Origin: Candidatus Bathyarchaeota archaeon RBG_13_60_20
Lineage (GTDB): Archaea; Thermoproteota; Bathyarchaeia; TCS64
Assembly: GCA_001775965.1 (NCBI GenBank)
Contig: MEZG01000078.1
Location: 1 to 10,481, forward strand
Direction of reading: 5' to 3'
DNA: 10,481 bases
The notes beneath the pieces are model-generated. The model saw nothing but the letters and a program-made list of their open reading frames with translations, had not been told where the DNA came from and made no database searches. A program made the translations under genes and the position numbers. Of this stretch, positions 1-6,213 are shown piece after piece (position 1 is the stretch's first letter; each line of letters begins with the position of its first letter).

Positions 1-23
1 CGCCTGATCCTTGGCCGGCTGGG

Positions 24-30
24 TTTAAAA
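24..30 (+). promoter_or_regulatory. TATA-like box of the methyltransferase gene
   Basis: TTTAAAA lies here. Archaeal transcription usually begins about 25 nt downstream, near position 52. This would exclude the ATG at 47 and leave the ATGs at 74 and 101 as starts. The box is seen; its function is inferred. Confidence 0.45.
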
Positions 31-100
31 CTGGTTCGTAAGCCATATGTCTCGGCGCGCGGATGAATTAACTATGCCTGAGCGTGAGGAGCCTAACGAC

Positions 101-706
101 ATGGCTGAGAGGATAAGCGGCTGGCACTACAGCCTGGGCTGGGGGGACGGCACCGACAACGTGGCGCCCTATGTGCCGACGCCTATGAACGTGGTGCAGG
201 AGATGCTGAAGCTTGCCGGCGCGGGGCCTGGTGACGTGCTCTACGACCTGGGCTGCGGAGACGGCCGGATCATCATGGCGGCCGTGGAGGAGTTCAACGT
301 GGACCGGGCCGTGGGGTTCGAGATCAACCCGCGGATGGCGGAGGCGACCCGCATGAAGGTATACGACCGGGACCTCCAGGGCAAGGTTGCGGTGCTTCAG
401 GCCGACTTCTTCAAGGAGGACCTTTCCGGGGCCACAATAGTGACGCTTTACCTCACCACCATGGGGAATAACAGGCTCAGGCCCAAGTTGGAGAGGGAGC
501 TGAGGCCGGGGGCCCGGGTGGTGAGCCACGACTTCCCCATCACGGACTGGGCTCTCAGCCGTGAGGAGGAGCGGCAGTACATGGTGGGCAGCCACAAGCT
601 GTTCCTGTACAGGTTGCCCGAGGCGTACATGAAGAAGGAGGAGCCGCGTGAGGGGGACCGGTGGGGGAAGGTGCGGCGCCTATTCGAGCGCCGCGACGGG
701 GTCTAG
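101..706 (+). CDS. SAM-dependent methyltransferase, aKMT-like
   Basis: This is a class I SAM methyltransferase of about 201 residues. Counting from the ATG at 101, motif I is LYDLGCGDG (residues 47-55), the acidic residue that usually binds the ribose is in GFEINP (E74), and ADFF (101-104) follows. The lead-in PYVPTPMNVVQEML (23-36) resembles archaeal protein-lysine methyltransferases of the aKMT type, which modify chromatin and other proteins; that assignment is inference from similarity. ATGs also occur at 47 and 74. I prefer 101 because GAGGAG (86-91) sits 9 nt upstream as a Shine-Dalgarno and the TATA box places the transcript start after 47. A C-terminal tail of about 50 residues rich in K, R and E makes it longer than the minimal aKMT (about 160 residues). 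The gene converges on pyrB with a 29-nt gap. The substrate is unknown. Confidence 0.8.
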   Translation: MAERISGWHYSLGWGDGTDNVAPYVPTPMNVVQEMLKLAGAGPGDVLYDLGCGDGRIIMAAVEEFNVDRAVGFEINPRMAEATRMKVYDRDLQGKVAVLQADFFKEDLSGATIVTLYLTTMGNNRLRPKLERELRPGARVVSHDFPITDWALSREEERQYMVGSHKLFLYRLPEAYMKKEEPREGDRWGKVRRLFERRDGV

Positions 707-735
707 CTCACAGCGGCAGTATCCTCGTATGGAGA

Positions 736-1668
736 TTAGTAGACGCCGAGGGCAAGGGCGATTATGGCCATCCTTGTGTATATGCCGTGCTTCATCTGCC
801 TGAAGTACCAGGCGTTGGGCAGGTCGTCCACGTCGGTGTTGATCTCGTTTACGCGGGGCAGCGGGTGCATTATTGCCACGTCTTTCTTGCCGTGCTTCTG
901 AACCATCTTCCTGTCCATTATGTAGCTGTCCTTGACCTTGTCGTACTCCTCCTGGGTGGCGAAGCGCTCCCGCTGGACGCGTGTCATGTAGACTACGTCC
1001 AGCTCGGGCATGGTCCTGGGAAGGTCGGATACTTCGGTGACCTCTATCCTGTCCTTGACCTCCTCGATGACCTCGGGTTTCATCTTCAGGGCGTCCGGTG
1101 CCACGCAGTAGACCTTGACGTCGTAGTTCCTGAGGGCCTTGAGGAGGCTGTGTACGGTGCGGCCGTTCTTCAGGTCGCCCACCATGCCGATGGTGAGGCC
1201 GTCGATGCGGCCCTTGGCTGTGCGCATGCAGTGGAGGTCGAGGAGGGTCTGGGTGGGGTGCTCCCAGGTGCCGCTGCCGCCGTTGATGAAGGGGACGGTG
1301 CTGACCTTGGCGGCGCGGGTGGCTGAGTCGTTGTCAGGGTGGCGCATGGCTATGATGTCGACGTAGTTCATGACGGTGCGTATGGTGTCTTCGAGGGTCT
1401 CGCCCTTCTTGATGCTGCTGGTCATGGGGTCTGCGACGGTGGTGACGCTGCCGCTGAGGCGGAACATGGCGGACTCGAAGCTGAGGCGTGTTCGGGTGCT
1501 GGGCTCCATGAATAGGCTTGCGAGGACCTTGCCTCGGGCGAGTTGGCTGCCCTGCTTCTCCAGCTTCGCCATCTCGTCGGCCACATTCAGGATGTAGTCG
1601 AGCTGGGGGCGGCCGTAGTCGCTCATGCTTATGAAGTGCTTGCCTTTGAAGTCGGCTTTGCTTACCAT
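736..1668 (-). CDS. pyrB: Aspartate carbamoyltransferase catalytic subunit
   Basis: This enzyme condenses carbamoyl phosphate and L-aspartate to N-carbamoyl-aspartate, the first committed step of pyrimidine synthesis, in the cytoplasm. All family motifs are present in its 310 residues: FMEPSTRTR (53-61, carbamoyl-phosphate loop), SSIKKGET (84-91, the loop that donates Ser and Lys to the neighbouring subunit), RHP (109-111), HPTQ (137-140), VGDLKNGRTVHSL (163-175), TRVQRERF (229-236, aspartate binding) and HPLPR (268-272). Length is normal. The HPTQ, VQRERF and aspartate-loop features distinguish it from ornithine carbamoyltransferase. The ATG at 1668 is supported by a TATA box that implies a leaderless transcript. 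In many archaea pyrB is followed by pyrI for the regulatory subunit. Here the DNA downstream holds a convergent methyltransferase, so pyrI is elsewhere or absent. Confidence 0.96.
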   Translation of the reverse strand: MVSKADFKGKHFISMSDYGRPQLDYILNVADEMAKLEKQGSQLARGKVLASLFMEPSTRTRLSFESAMFRLSGSVTTVADPMTSSIKKGETLEDTIRTVMNYVDIIAMRHPDNDSATRAAKVSTVPFINGGSGTWEHPTQTLLDLHCMRTAKGRIDGLTIGMVGDLKNGRTVHSLLKALRNYDVKVYCVAPDALKMKPEVIEEVKDRIEVTEVSDLPRTMPELDVVYMTRVQRERFATQEEYDKVKDSYIMDRKMVQKHGKKDVAIMHPLPRVNEINTDVDDLPNAWYFRQMKHGIYTRMAIIALALGVY

Positions 1669-1692
1669 GGGGGATGTGTTGTGTGGTTGGGG

Positions 1693-1700
1693 ATTTATTT
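1693..1700 (-). promoter_or_regulatory. TATA box of pyrB
   Basis: On the minus strand AAATAAAT is centred about 28 nt upstream of the pyrB ATG at 1668. This fits a leaderless or nearly leaderless transcript, which is common in archaea. Confidence 0.6.
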
Positions 1701-1747
1701 GTTGCCTTACGGCGGATTCCTTATAACGGCTGGCTTGTTAGAACAGG

Positions 1748-1754
1748 AAAAAAA
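1748..1754 (-). terminator. Poly-T tract, likely terminator of livH copy 1
   Basis: The minus-strand transcript has seven T here, about 85 nt past the livH stop. Archaeal intrinsic termination relies on U-tracts. The tract is conserved in the copy at 6743-6750. Confidence 0.45.
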
Positions 1755-1838
1755 TTTTCCTTCTTTTGGTTCGTGCTTTTGGTTGCTGAGGTTTCCTCGA
1801 TCCGTTTGTTCAGGGATTCTTGGAGATGAGAATTAAAT

Positions 1839-2729
1839 TTACTCATTTGTAGCTAGCAGTCCTCGCGGCTTAAGATACATGGTCAGGGCCAGAACGGCTA
1901 TGGGCACGATCAGCCTGTACTCCCCCATCCACACGCCGAATACATCCTTACTCCAGACGACCAGGACGATTTCGAGAACCCCCATAATCAGGCCGCCCAG
2001 TGCGGCCCCCCTAATGCTTCTCACGCCCCCAAGCAGGCAGGCTGCCAGGACCCCCGTCGTGAGTGTGGTGCCCATTGCCTGGGGCCAGATGAACCATATG
2101 CTCCCATACGCCCCGGCCAGCCCCGCAAGGCCCCCGGCCAGGGCCCAGGCCAGCCTCCTGACCCTGTTCGGGTTGATCCCTTGAGCCATGGCTAGGTCGG
2201 CATCCTCCGCTACAGCCCTTAGGGATGCCCCGAGCAGAGTCCCGTTGAGCAGATGCTCGTGGAGCAGTACCGAGGCCACTGTGATGGCCGTGGACACGAT
2301 GAAGACGCCGGGAACCCACCCCACGTGGAAATCGTATTCAGGCAGGCTGATGTAATCGACAAACCCCCTGCGGGTCATCAACAGGTACGCGTAGCACTGC
2401 ACGGCCGTCGTCAGGATGATGCCTGTGGCCATGAGCGCCAGGGTCACGAGCACAGGCCCTCTGTATCTCCTCAGAAGGGGCTCGGCCACTAGGACGCAGC
2501 ACAGGAGGCCGGCCAGCCCGCATACGGCGAAGGCGGCGGGCAGGCTGAGGTAGACCTGGGCTTTGAGTAACCAGGCCACGGTGTACCCCATGTAGGCTCC
2601 GATGGCTGCCAGGGGCCCCACTGTTAGGTTGAAGGAGTCCGATGTGAGGTACGTCAGCGTGTGCGCCTGGGCCATGAGCACCAGCATGGACGCGTAGACG
2701 AGGGCGTTCATGAGCAGCGCAACGCTCAT
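1839..2729 (-). CDS. livH: Branched-chain amino acid ABC permease, LivH family (copy 1)
   Basis: This is an inner-membrane permease subunit of the high-affinity branched-chain amino acid ABC transporter type, 296 residues (E. coli LivH has 308). About eight hydrophobic stretches are visible, roughly at 4-28, 35-55, 59-86, 93-117, 139-161, 193-213, 222-258 and 273-286. The family signature for contact with the ATPase, here RAVAEDADLAMAQGI followed by NRVRRLAWALAGGLAGLAG (171-206), is intact. The end YLKPRGLLA (285-293) matches the usual LivH/LivM KPxGLxG terminus. No livM, livG, livF or binding-protein gene lies nearby, so partners must come from elsewhere, and the substrate cannot be read from the sequence. 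It lies 53 nt behind vapC but has its own TATA-like box, which supports the start at 2729. It is closely similar along its whole length to the product of 7153-8109. Confidence 0.9.
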   Translation of the reverse strand: MSVALLMNALVYASMLVLMAQAHTLTYLTSDSFNLTVGPLAAIGAYMGYTVAWLLKAQVYLSLPAAFAVCGLAGLLCCVLVAEPLLRRYRGPVLVTLALMATGIILTTAVQCYAYLLMTRRGFVDYISLPEYDFHVGWVPGVFIVSTAITVASVLLHEHLLNGTLLGASLRAVAEDADLAMAQGINPNRVRRLAWALAGGLAGLAGAYGSIWFIWPQAMGTTLTTGVLAACLLGGVRSIRGAALGGLIMGVLEIVLVVWSKDVFGVWMGEYRLIVPIAVLALTMYLKPRGLLATNE

Positions 2730-2752
2730 GTGAAGATAAAGGAGGCGGCGGA

Positions 2753-2760
2753 CATTTATG
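2753..2760 (-). promoter_or_regulatory. TATA-like box of livH copy 1
   Basis: CATAAATG on the minus strand is centred about 28 nt before the livH ATG, consistent with a leaderless transcript. The surrounding sequence, including GTAAACG just upstream, is repeated before livH copy 2. Confidence 0.5.
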
Positions 2761-2782
2761 CGTTTACTGGGCCGGTTTGTGT

Positions 2783-3202
2783 TTAATTATTTTTCATGAA
2801 GTCCGAGAGCTTCAGTACCTGCATCTCGGTTACATCTTTCCACTCCTTCTCGTACTGCTTGTCCCCTCCGGTCAGCAGGACATCAGCCTTCTTTGCTATG
2901 GCGGTTGAAAGTATCACGGCGTCGGCCAGCGAGAACCTGTACTTGGTTTTCAGCAGTCCAGCGTCTCTAGCTACTTCTTCTGTGACTGGTTCACGGATGA
3001 GGGGGGATCGCTTCAGGTAGGCGTGCTGCACCCGGGCCTCCCTCTCGCCGTACTCGCGGCTTATCACGTTCATCAGCTCGGCCACGGTGATGAGGCTTAT
3101 GTGAGCCTCGTGCTCCTCCTTCGCCCTTTCTAGGAGCCCCTCGGCGTCCGGGTTTCCCTTGTACTTATCGATGAGGACCCAGGTGTCCAGGAAGACCCTC
3201 AC
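2783..3202 (-). CDS. vapC: PIN-domain ribonuclease toxin VapC
   Basis: This is a toxin of the VapBC type II system, a Mg2+-dependent endoribonuclease that cleaves specific RNAs when not bound by its antitoxin. The 139-residue protein has the four acidic PIN positions: D6 in FLDTWVLI, E42 in VAEL, D94 in LADAVI and D114 in LTGGDKQY. Length is typical. It starts with GTG at 3202, and that codon overlaps the vapB stop as GTGA, which indicates translational coupling with the antitoxin. All catalytic residues are present, so it should be active. The RNA target is unknown. Confidence 0.9.
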   Translation of the reverse strand: MRVFLDTWVLIDKYKGNPDAEGLLERAKEEHEAHISLITVAELMNVISREYGEREARVQHAYLKRSPLIREPVTEEVARDAGLLKTKYRFSLADAVILSTAIAKKADVLLTGGDKQYEKEWKDVTEMQVLKLSDFMKNN

Positions 3203-3468
3203 CGGGTTCTCATCTCCCTGGCCATCCCCTCGGCGCGCTCCTCCTCGGCCTCCCGCTCCTTCAATAGAGCGCGCTCCAGCCGCTCCGCCGCGGGCAGCCT
3301 CATCGCCTTGATGACGTCGTCCGGTATGGGGATGACCAGGAAGGTCCCGTCTGGGAGGGCCTCGATCTCAAGCCTTTGGCCGGGCCTCAGCCCCAGGGAC
3401 TCCCTCACCTCCTTCGGTATGACCATCTGGCCCTTGGAGGAGAGAATTACCTCATCCAAACTTACCAC
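3199..3468 (-). CDS. vapB: AbrB/SpoVT-type antitoxin VapB
   Basis: This is the antitoxin partner of the adjacent VapC. It should bind the toxin through its C-terminal tail and repress the operon through its N-terminal swapped-hairpin AbrB domain. The domain is plain: ILSSKGQMVIPKEVRESLG, then LRPGQRLEIE, then an acidic and basic helix-forming tail rich in E, R and A. The frame is open from a GTG at 3489. That codon lies too close to the TATA box (3493-3500) to be transcribed in the usual way. The GTG at 3468 lies about 28 nt from the box and gives MVSLDEVILSSKG, a normal AbrB start, so I choose it (89 residues). Confidence 0.85.
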   Translation of the reverse strand: MVSLDEVILSSKGQMVIPKEVRESLGLRPGQRLEIEALPDGTFLVIPIPDDVIKAMRLPAAERLERALLKEREAEEERAEGMAREMRTR

Positions 3469-3506
3469 AAGATGTTCTGTAAGACGCACAACCTATAAAA
3501 CTTACC
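3458..3506. promoter_or_regulatory. vapBC promoter with paired GGTAAGTTT repeats
   Basis: The minus-strand TATA box TTTTATAG occupies 3493-3500. On the minus strand GGTAAGTTT occurs at 3506-3498 and again at 3466-3458, exactly 40 bp apart, on either side of the promoter and start. About four helical turns of spacing would suit binding by AbrB-type VapB for autoregulation. The repeats are seen; the operator role is inferred. Confidence 0.4.
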
Positions 3507-3568
3507 TATTTGTCTAGCTTGGAAGATGTTTTACGTCGCTCATCCTGCGCAGCACACCGTCTCGGTTT

Positions 3569-3596
3569 AGCCGGGAGGAAACCGGCTCTTTAAAAA
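3569..3596 (+). promoter_or_regulatory. CoA-transferase promoter with adjacent dyad
   Basis: A dyad AGCCGG (3569-3574), 7-nt spacer, CCGGCT (3582-3587) sits immediately upstream of the TATA box TTTAAAAA (3589-3596). A protein bound there would cover the TFB recognition element, so the dyad is a candidate operator. The box predicts a transcript start near 3618, about 10 nt before the ATG at 3629. Confidence 0.4.
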
Positions 3597-3628
3597 TGCT
3601 TTATGCTCGGCATTCGTTTAGACATGGT

Positions 3629-4777
3629 ATGAAGATCCTTGACGACATACGGGTCGTAGACCTCACGGATCACTGGTTCGGGCCCTGGTGCACCCTTCTC
3701 CTATCCGATCTGGGGGCGGAGGTGATAAAAGTGGAGCCGACGTGGGGGGCCACGGCGAGGATCGGGGGCGGGCCGCGGCCGGGCGGCTCCGACCCGGTCT
3801 TCCACTACCTGAACATGAACAAGAAGAGCCTCTCCGTCAACCTGAAGGCCGAGGAGGGCCGCGCCATGTTCCTGGAGCTGGTGGGGAAGTCTGATGTCGT
3901 GGTCCAGAACTTCATCCCCGGGGTCATGGAGAGGCTCGGCCTCGGCTACGACGTTCTCAGGGAGGCGAACCCGAGGATCATCTACGCGGCGCTGAGTGGC
4001 TTCGGCCAGTACGGGCCCTACAGGGAGAGGGCGTCCTTCGACGTGGTGGCCGAGGCCATGAGCGGCCACACTCGCCTCACCGGCGACCTGGTGGACCCCG
4101 AGGGGCCTCCCCTCAACATGGCCATGAGCTACGGGGACCTGGGCCCCGGGACGATGGCCGCCTACTGCATACTGGGGGCGATTAGGAGCAGGGACAGGAC
4201 CGGGGCAGGCCAGATGCTCGACGTGGCCCAAGCCGACTGCATGACCGCCCTGAACCCGGCCATCACGGAGTACTCCATGACCGGCCTCCTGCCCTGGCAG
4301 GTCCGGGAGAAGTACCCCATGACCCACATAAGCGGGATCGTGGAGGCCAGGGACGGGTACATCCAGGTGGCCGGATACAGGCCGAAGGCCCTGGACGCCC
4401 TGAAGGAGAGGCTGGGCGTGGACGAGGTGACCATAGACGCAGTCAGGGAGATGGTCAGGGACATGACCCGGGACGAGGCGGTGCGGTACTTCGTGGAGCT
4501 GGGCATGCCCGTCGCCCCCGTCTACCAGGTGAACGAGTGCATGGAGGACCCGCACCTCAACGAGAGAGGCATGTTCTTCCACGTGGAGCACCCAAGGGCA
4601 GGGCGGTACAGGACTGTGAGCTTCCCCGTCAAGTTCTTGGAGAGGGGGGCCGTGGCGCGCTCGGCGGCCCCGCTTCTGGGCCAGCACAACAGGGAGGTGT
4701 TGGAGGGGCTCCTGGGGTACGACAGCGGCCGCATAGATGAGCTGGAGAAGGCGGGCGTCATCTACACCGACAAGTAG
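3629..4777 (+). CDS. CaiB/BaiF family CoA-transferase (class III)
   Basis: Class III CoA-transferases move CoA between acyl groups through an aspartyl-CoA thioester. The protein is 382 residues from this ATG, about the usual size. Family features in order are the N-terminal VVDLTDHWFGPWCTLLLSDLGAEVIKVE region in which GAEVIKVE is most typical, YLNMNKKSLSVNL, the VVVQNF block, and AALSGFGQYGPY. MSYGDLGPG follows, and its Asp is residue 170 here, matching the catalytic Asp169 of formyl-CoA transferase. The C-terminal LGQHNREVL also fits. An in-frame ATG at 3596 overlaps the TATA box and is therefore unlikely as the start. The acyl substrate is unknown, and no acyl-CoA dehydrogenase, ligase or carnitine gene is nearby. 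It looks monocistronic. Confidence 0.92.
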   Translation: MKILDDIRVVDLTDHWFGPWCTLLLSDLGAEVIKVEPTWGATARIGGGPRPGGSDPVFHYLNMNKKSLSVNLKAEEGRAMFLELVGKSDVVVQNFIPGVMERLGLGYDVLREANPRIIYAALSGFGQYGPYRERASFDVVAEAMSGHTRLTGDLVDPEGPPLNMAMSYGDLGPGTMAAYCILGAIRSRDRTGAGQMLDVAQADCMTALNPAITEYSMTGLLPWQVREKYPMTHISGIVEARDGYIQVAGYRPKALDALKERLGVDEVTIDAVREMVRDMTRDEAVRYFVELGMPVAPVYQVNECMEDPHLNERGMFFHVEHPRAGRYRTVSFPVKFLERGAVARSAAPLLGQHNREVLEGLLGYDSGRIDELEKAGVIYTDK

Positions 4778-4881
4778 GATTCGCATGATGGATCTTGGCC
4801 ACGTGCGTAGGGCCCGCATGTCTACAATTATGACCGCCTGCCATATTGTGTGAGATTATCAGTAGCCATGGTCTCGATGCT

Positions 4882-4928
4882 TTATAGAATACTTTATCCC
4901 ACGAGTTTCTGATGGGAAATGGAGGGTG
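4882..4928 (+). promoter_or_regulatory. Promoter and ribosome binding site of the broken AbrB gene
   Basis: TATA-like segments TTTATAG and CTTTATCC lie in 4882-4899, and GGAGGGTG (4921-4928) lies 5 nt before the TTG at 4934. This Shine-Dalgarno selects the AbrB reading frame over the ATG at 4912 in the other frame. Confidence 0.35.
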
Positions 4929-4933
4929 TCTAG

Positions 4934-5166
4934 TTGAAGTTGGACGCGAAGGGCAGGACATGCCTACCCCCAGACACCAGAGGGGAGATGGGGACACAGT
5001 GATTGCTACCAGAACCCCGAAGGGCGTCCTGATCACTCCGGAGAAGGAATTCATAGAGGAGTTCAACAGAGTCATAACCGCCGAGCCGGAGAGGACAGGG
5101 GTTCCCGAGAACTGGCCCCCGGAGAAGATGAGGGAGATATTGGTGAAAGGCTCCGGTTACTCATAG
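4934..5166 (+). pseudogene. AbrB-type antitoxin gene with a one-base frameshift
   Basis: Two frames together encode one AbrB protein. From the TTG at 4934 the first frame reads KLDAKGRTCLPPDTRGEMG, a clear AbrB/SpoVT N-terminus, and then stops at 5000-5002. The adjoining frame continues with GDTVIATRTPKGVLI, the second half of the domain, followed by a charged tail ending at 5166. Adding one G to the GGGG run at 4990-4993 joins them as RGEMGDTVIA. So one base is missing, by mutation or by a sequencing error in the homopolymer. No toxin gene follows on this strand. A frame open from the ATG at 4912 reads through without interruption, but its first 25 residues do not look like a domain. Confidence 0.7.
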
Positions 5167-5240
5167 CCTAGAGGCCCTCGTGCTTGGAGATCAGGAACCC
5201 CAATTACCGTTTAGTAGGACTGGCTGATTTCTGGCTGTTT

Positions 5241-5318
5241 TTAGGCGCTGCCCGGCTCCTCCACGAACCACTTGAGCACCGATGACGCGTCCAAAGCTAC
5301 CTTATCAGGCCCCGCCAC
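5241..5318 (-). pseudogene. VapC (PIN) toxin fragment, N-terminal 25 residues only
   Basis: From the GTG at 5318 the frame reads VALDASSVLKWFVEEPGSA and stops. This is the canonical N-terminal strand of a PIN toxin with its first catalytic Asp. The remaining 110 or so residues are missing, and the other two frames past the stop do not resemble a PIN domain, so this is a true truncation and not a single frameshift. It overlaps the end of the antitoxin pseudogene by 22 nt, a normal vapBC arrangement. Confidence 0.65.
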
Positions 5319-5477
5319 TTCCTGATTTCCGGTGCCGTCAAACCCGGGCTGGGGCCGCCTGACCCGGTCCATCAGCGTCAGGGCTTCCTCAATGTCGGCT
5401 GGGTCGAACTCACGGCGGCTCTCCTCCTCCCGTATCTTCTCCTTGATGGCCGCCCTCACAACCTCGCTCCAGTTCAC
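5297..5477 (-). pseudogene. vapB antitoxin gene with a one-base frameshift
   Basis: From the GTG at 5477 the frame begins MNWSEVVRAAIKEKIREEE and continues through IEEALTLMDRVRRP to FDGT, which is typical of the short archaeal antitoxin family paired with PIN toxins. After FDGT the expected ending, EIRKWRGLIR and stop (TAG at 5299-5297), is in the next frame. Removing one G at 5330-5329 restores it. Without this correction the antitoxin reads straight into the VapC fragment as a 78-residue fusion. This is a different antitoxin family from the AbrB types at 3199 and 4934. Confidence 0.7.
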
Positions 5478-5502
5478 GTGGCGTAGGCCTACTCCAGTGA
5501 AC
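5472..5502. promoter_or_regulatory. 31-bp dyad at the vapB start, candidate operator
   Basis: Outer arms GTTCAC-G-TGG (5472-5481) and CCAGTGAAC (5494-5502) flank a perfect 10-bp palindrome GTAGGCCTAC (5483-5492). The dyad covers the GTG start of the vapB pseudogene, where an antitoxin would bind for autorepression. A related element GTAGGCGTAGCCTAC lies at 5538-5552. The symmetry is seen; the role is inferred. Confidence 0.5.
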
Positions 5503-5537
5503 TATGATTGAAGCTCATCAAGGCAGGTGGTATCTTC

Positions 5538-5552
5538 GTAGGCGTAGCCTAC
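5538..5552. repeat. GTAGG / CCTAC inverted repeat upstream of vapB
   Basis: GTAGG, 5-nt spacer, CCTAC. It shares CGTAGGC with the palindrome at the vapB start, and its right half GTAGCCTAC is the exact reverse complement of GTAGGCTAC at 6422-6430. Nothing else recognisable lies between 5503 and 5649. Confidence 0.4.
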
Positions 5553-5649
5553 CCCGAGCCTATCTTAAGGAGCAGATTAAACTGAAGGGCTAAGTCGTTC
5601 TGGATGTGTCTGTTGCCTCGGAACCAGCGACGGGGCGTAGAAGCTGTAG

Positions 5650-6105
5650 TTAGACTATTTGGCTTCGGGCCTGGGCTGTAATCTGGGGCCTGTTCCTCTT
5701 GGTGAGTATCCCGTTGTGCATCAGCGTCCTACGGGTGCTCTGGGGCAGGCGCCTGATGGCGTTCTCCGGGTCGCTGCTCCTCAGGATGGCCGTGATCTCG
5801 GCCTTGTAGTAGTGGACCATGTTCTGGAAGGTCTTCTCCTGGAGGGTCATCCCAGTCATGGCGTGGAATCTCTCGTCGCGTCTAATGGAGACGACTTGTT
5901 TCTCGGCGCTGACCTGGGCCTGGGCGGTGCGCTGGGCGTCCCGGAGACCCGTGTCCCTGCTGTGGCGCATGGCCCTGAGGTCTCTGAGCAGGTCGCCTCG
6001 TCTGACTCCCAGCTGGGCGGCTATCTCGGTGTAGTTGAGGTTCTGACTTATTCCTTCTAGGAGGGTCTGGCGTTTAGCTTCGTTTTCACTGGATGTGTTA
6101 ATCAT
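5650..6105 (-). CDS. HTH-containing protein of unknown function
   Basis: I do not recognise this 151-residue, strongly basic protein. Residues 15-46 look like a helix-turn-helix: LLEGISQNLNYTEIAAQLGV followed by a basic recognition-helix-like RRGDLLRDLRAM. The middle (50-80) is polar with coiled-coil-like spacing, residues 85-110 form a likely helix, and the tail (119-151) is rich in Arg, Gln and Thr. There are no Cys residues and no membrane segment. A DNA-binding regulator or a structural protein of a mobile element is possible, but neither is shown. It lies on the same strand as the small Cys/His protein gene and 108 nt behind it, and both starts are preceded by CAGTGAAC four nt upstream. 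TATA-like boxes at 6188-6194 and 6165-6171 may start its own transcript. Confidence 0.65.
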   Translation of the reverse strand: MINTSSENEAKRQTLLEGISQNLNYTEIAAQLGVRRGDLLRDLRAMRHSRDTGLRDAQRTAQAQVSAEKQVVSIRRDERFHAMTGMTLQEKTFQNMVHYYKAEITAILRSSDPENAIRRLPQSTRRTLMHNGILTKRNRPQITAQARSQIV

Positions 6106-6131
6106 GTCTGTTCACTGCGTGGTGCTTGCCG

Positions 6132-6148
6132 TCCACGCCGCGCGTGGA
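6132..6148 (-). other. Hairpin in the leader of the HTH gene
   Basis: TCCACGC (6132-6138), CGC loop, GCGTGGA (6142-6148) is a perfect 7-bp GC-rich stem. It lies 27 nt before the HTH gene start, so it would be in the mRNA leader or at the transcript start. It could affect translation, act as an operator, or mark the end of the upstream transcript. There is no T-tract after it. Confidence 0.4.
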
Positions 6149-6213
6149 TTGGCGAAGAATCCTGCGTATAGGTAGTGGGGCCGACGCTTTTAAAGGGATG
6201 TATTTGGGCCGGT

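Larger units (their letters stand above)
1684..1803. repeat. Downstream flank of livH copy 1, repeated at 6686-6795
   Basis: This intergenic block between pyrB and livH copy 1 matches 6686-6795 in order. Shared parts are TGGTTGGGG (1684-1692), an inverted repeat TTATAAC (1721-1727) with GTTAGAA (1737-1743), a run of seven A (1748-1754) and an identical 15-mer AGGTTTCCTCGATCC (1789-1803). Sequence between these blocks is diverged but alignable. It is the outer part of a segmental duplication that also contains livH. Confidence 0.75.

Noticed and set aside
661..1326. A 221-codon plus-strand frame opposite pyrB
   Set aside because: It is the antisense shadow of pyrB, whose family motifs are all intact. 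It overlaps the end of the methyltransferase gene and resembles no known protein.
1543..1836. Plus-strand frame across the pyrB start and the intergenic region, ending beside livH copy 1
   Set aside because: Half is antisense to pyrB. The resemblance of its middle (LITAGLL) to the frame at 6552-6737 (LITACLL) is explained by the shared DNA repeat, not by a conserved protein.
3701..4819. A 372-codon minus-strand frame opposite the CoA-transferase
   Set aside because: Its composition (rich in His, Val, Pro and Arg) is typical of antisense frames in GC-rich DNA, and the CoA-transferase motifs fix the coding strand.
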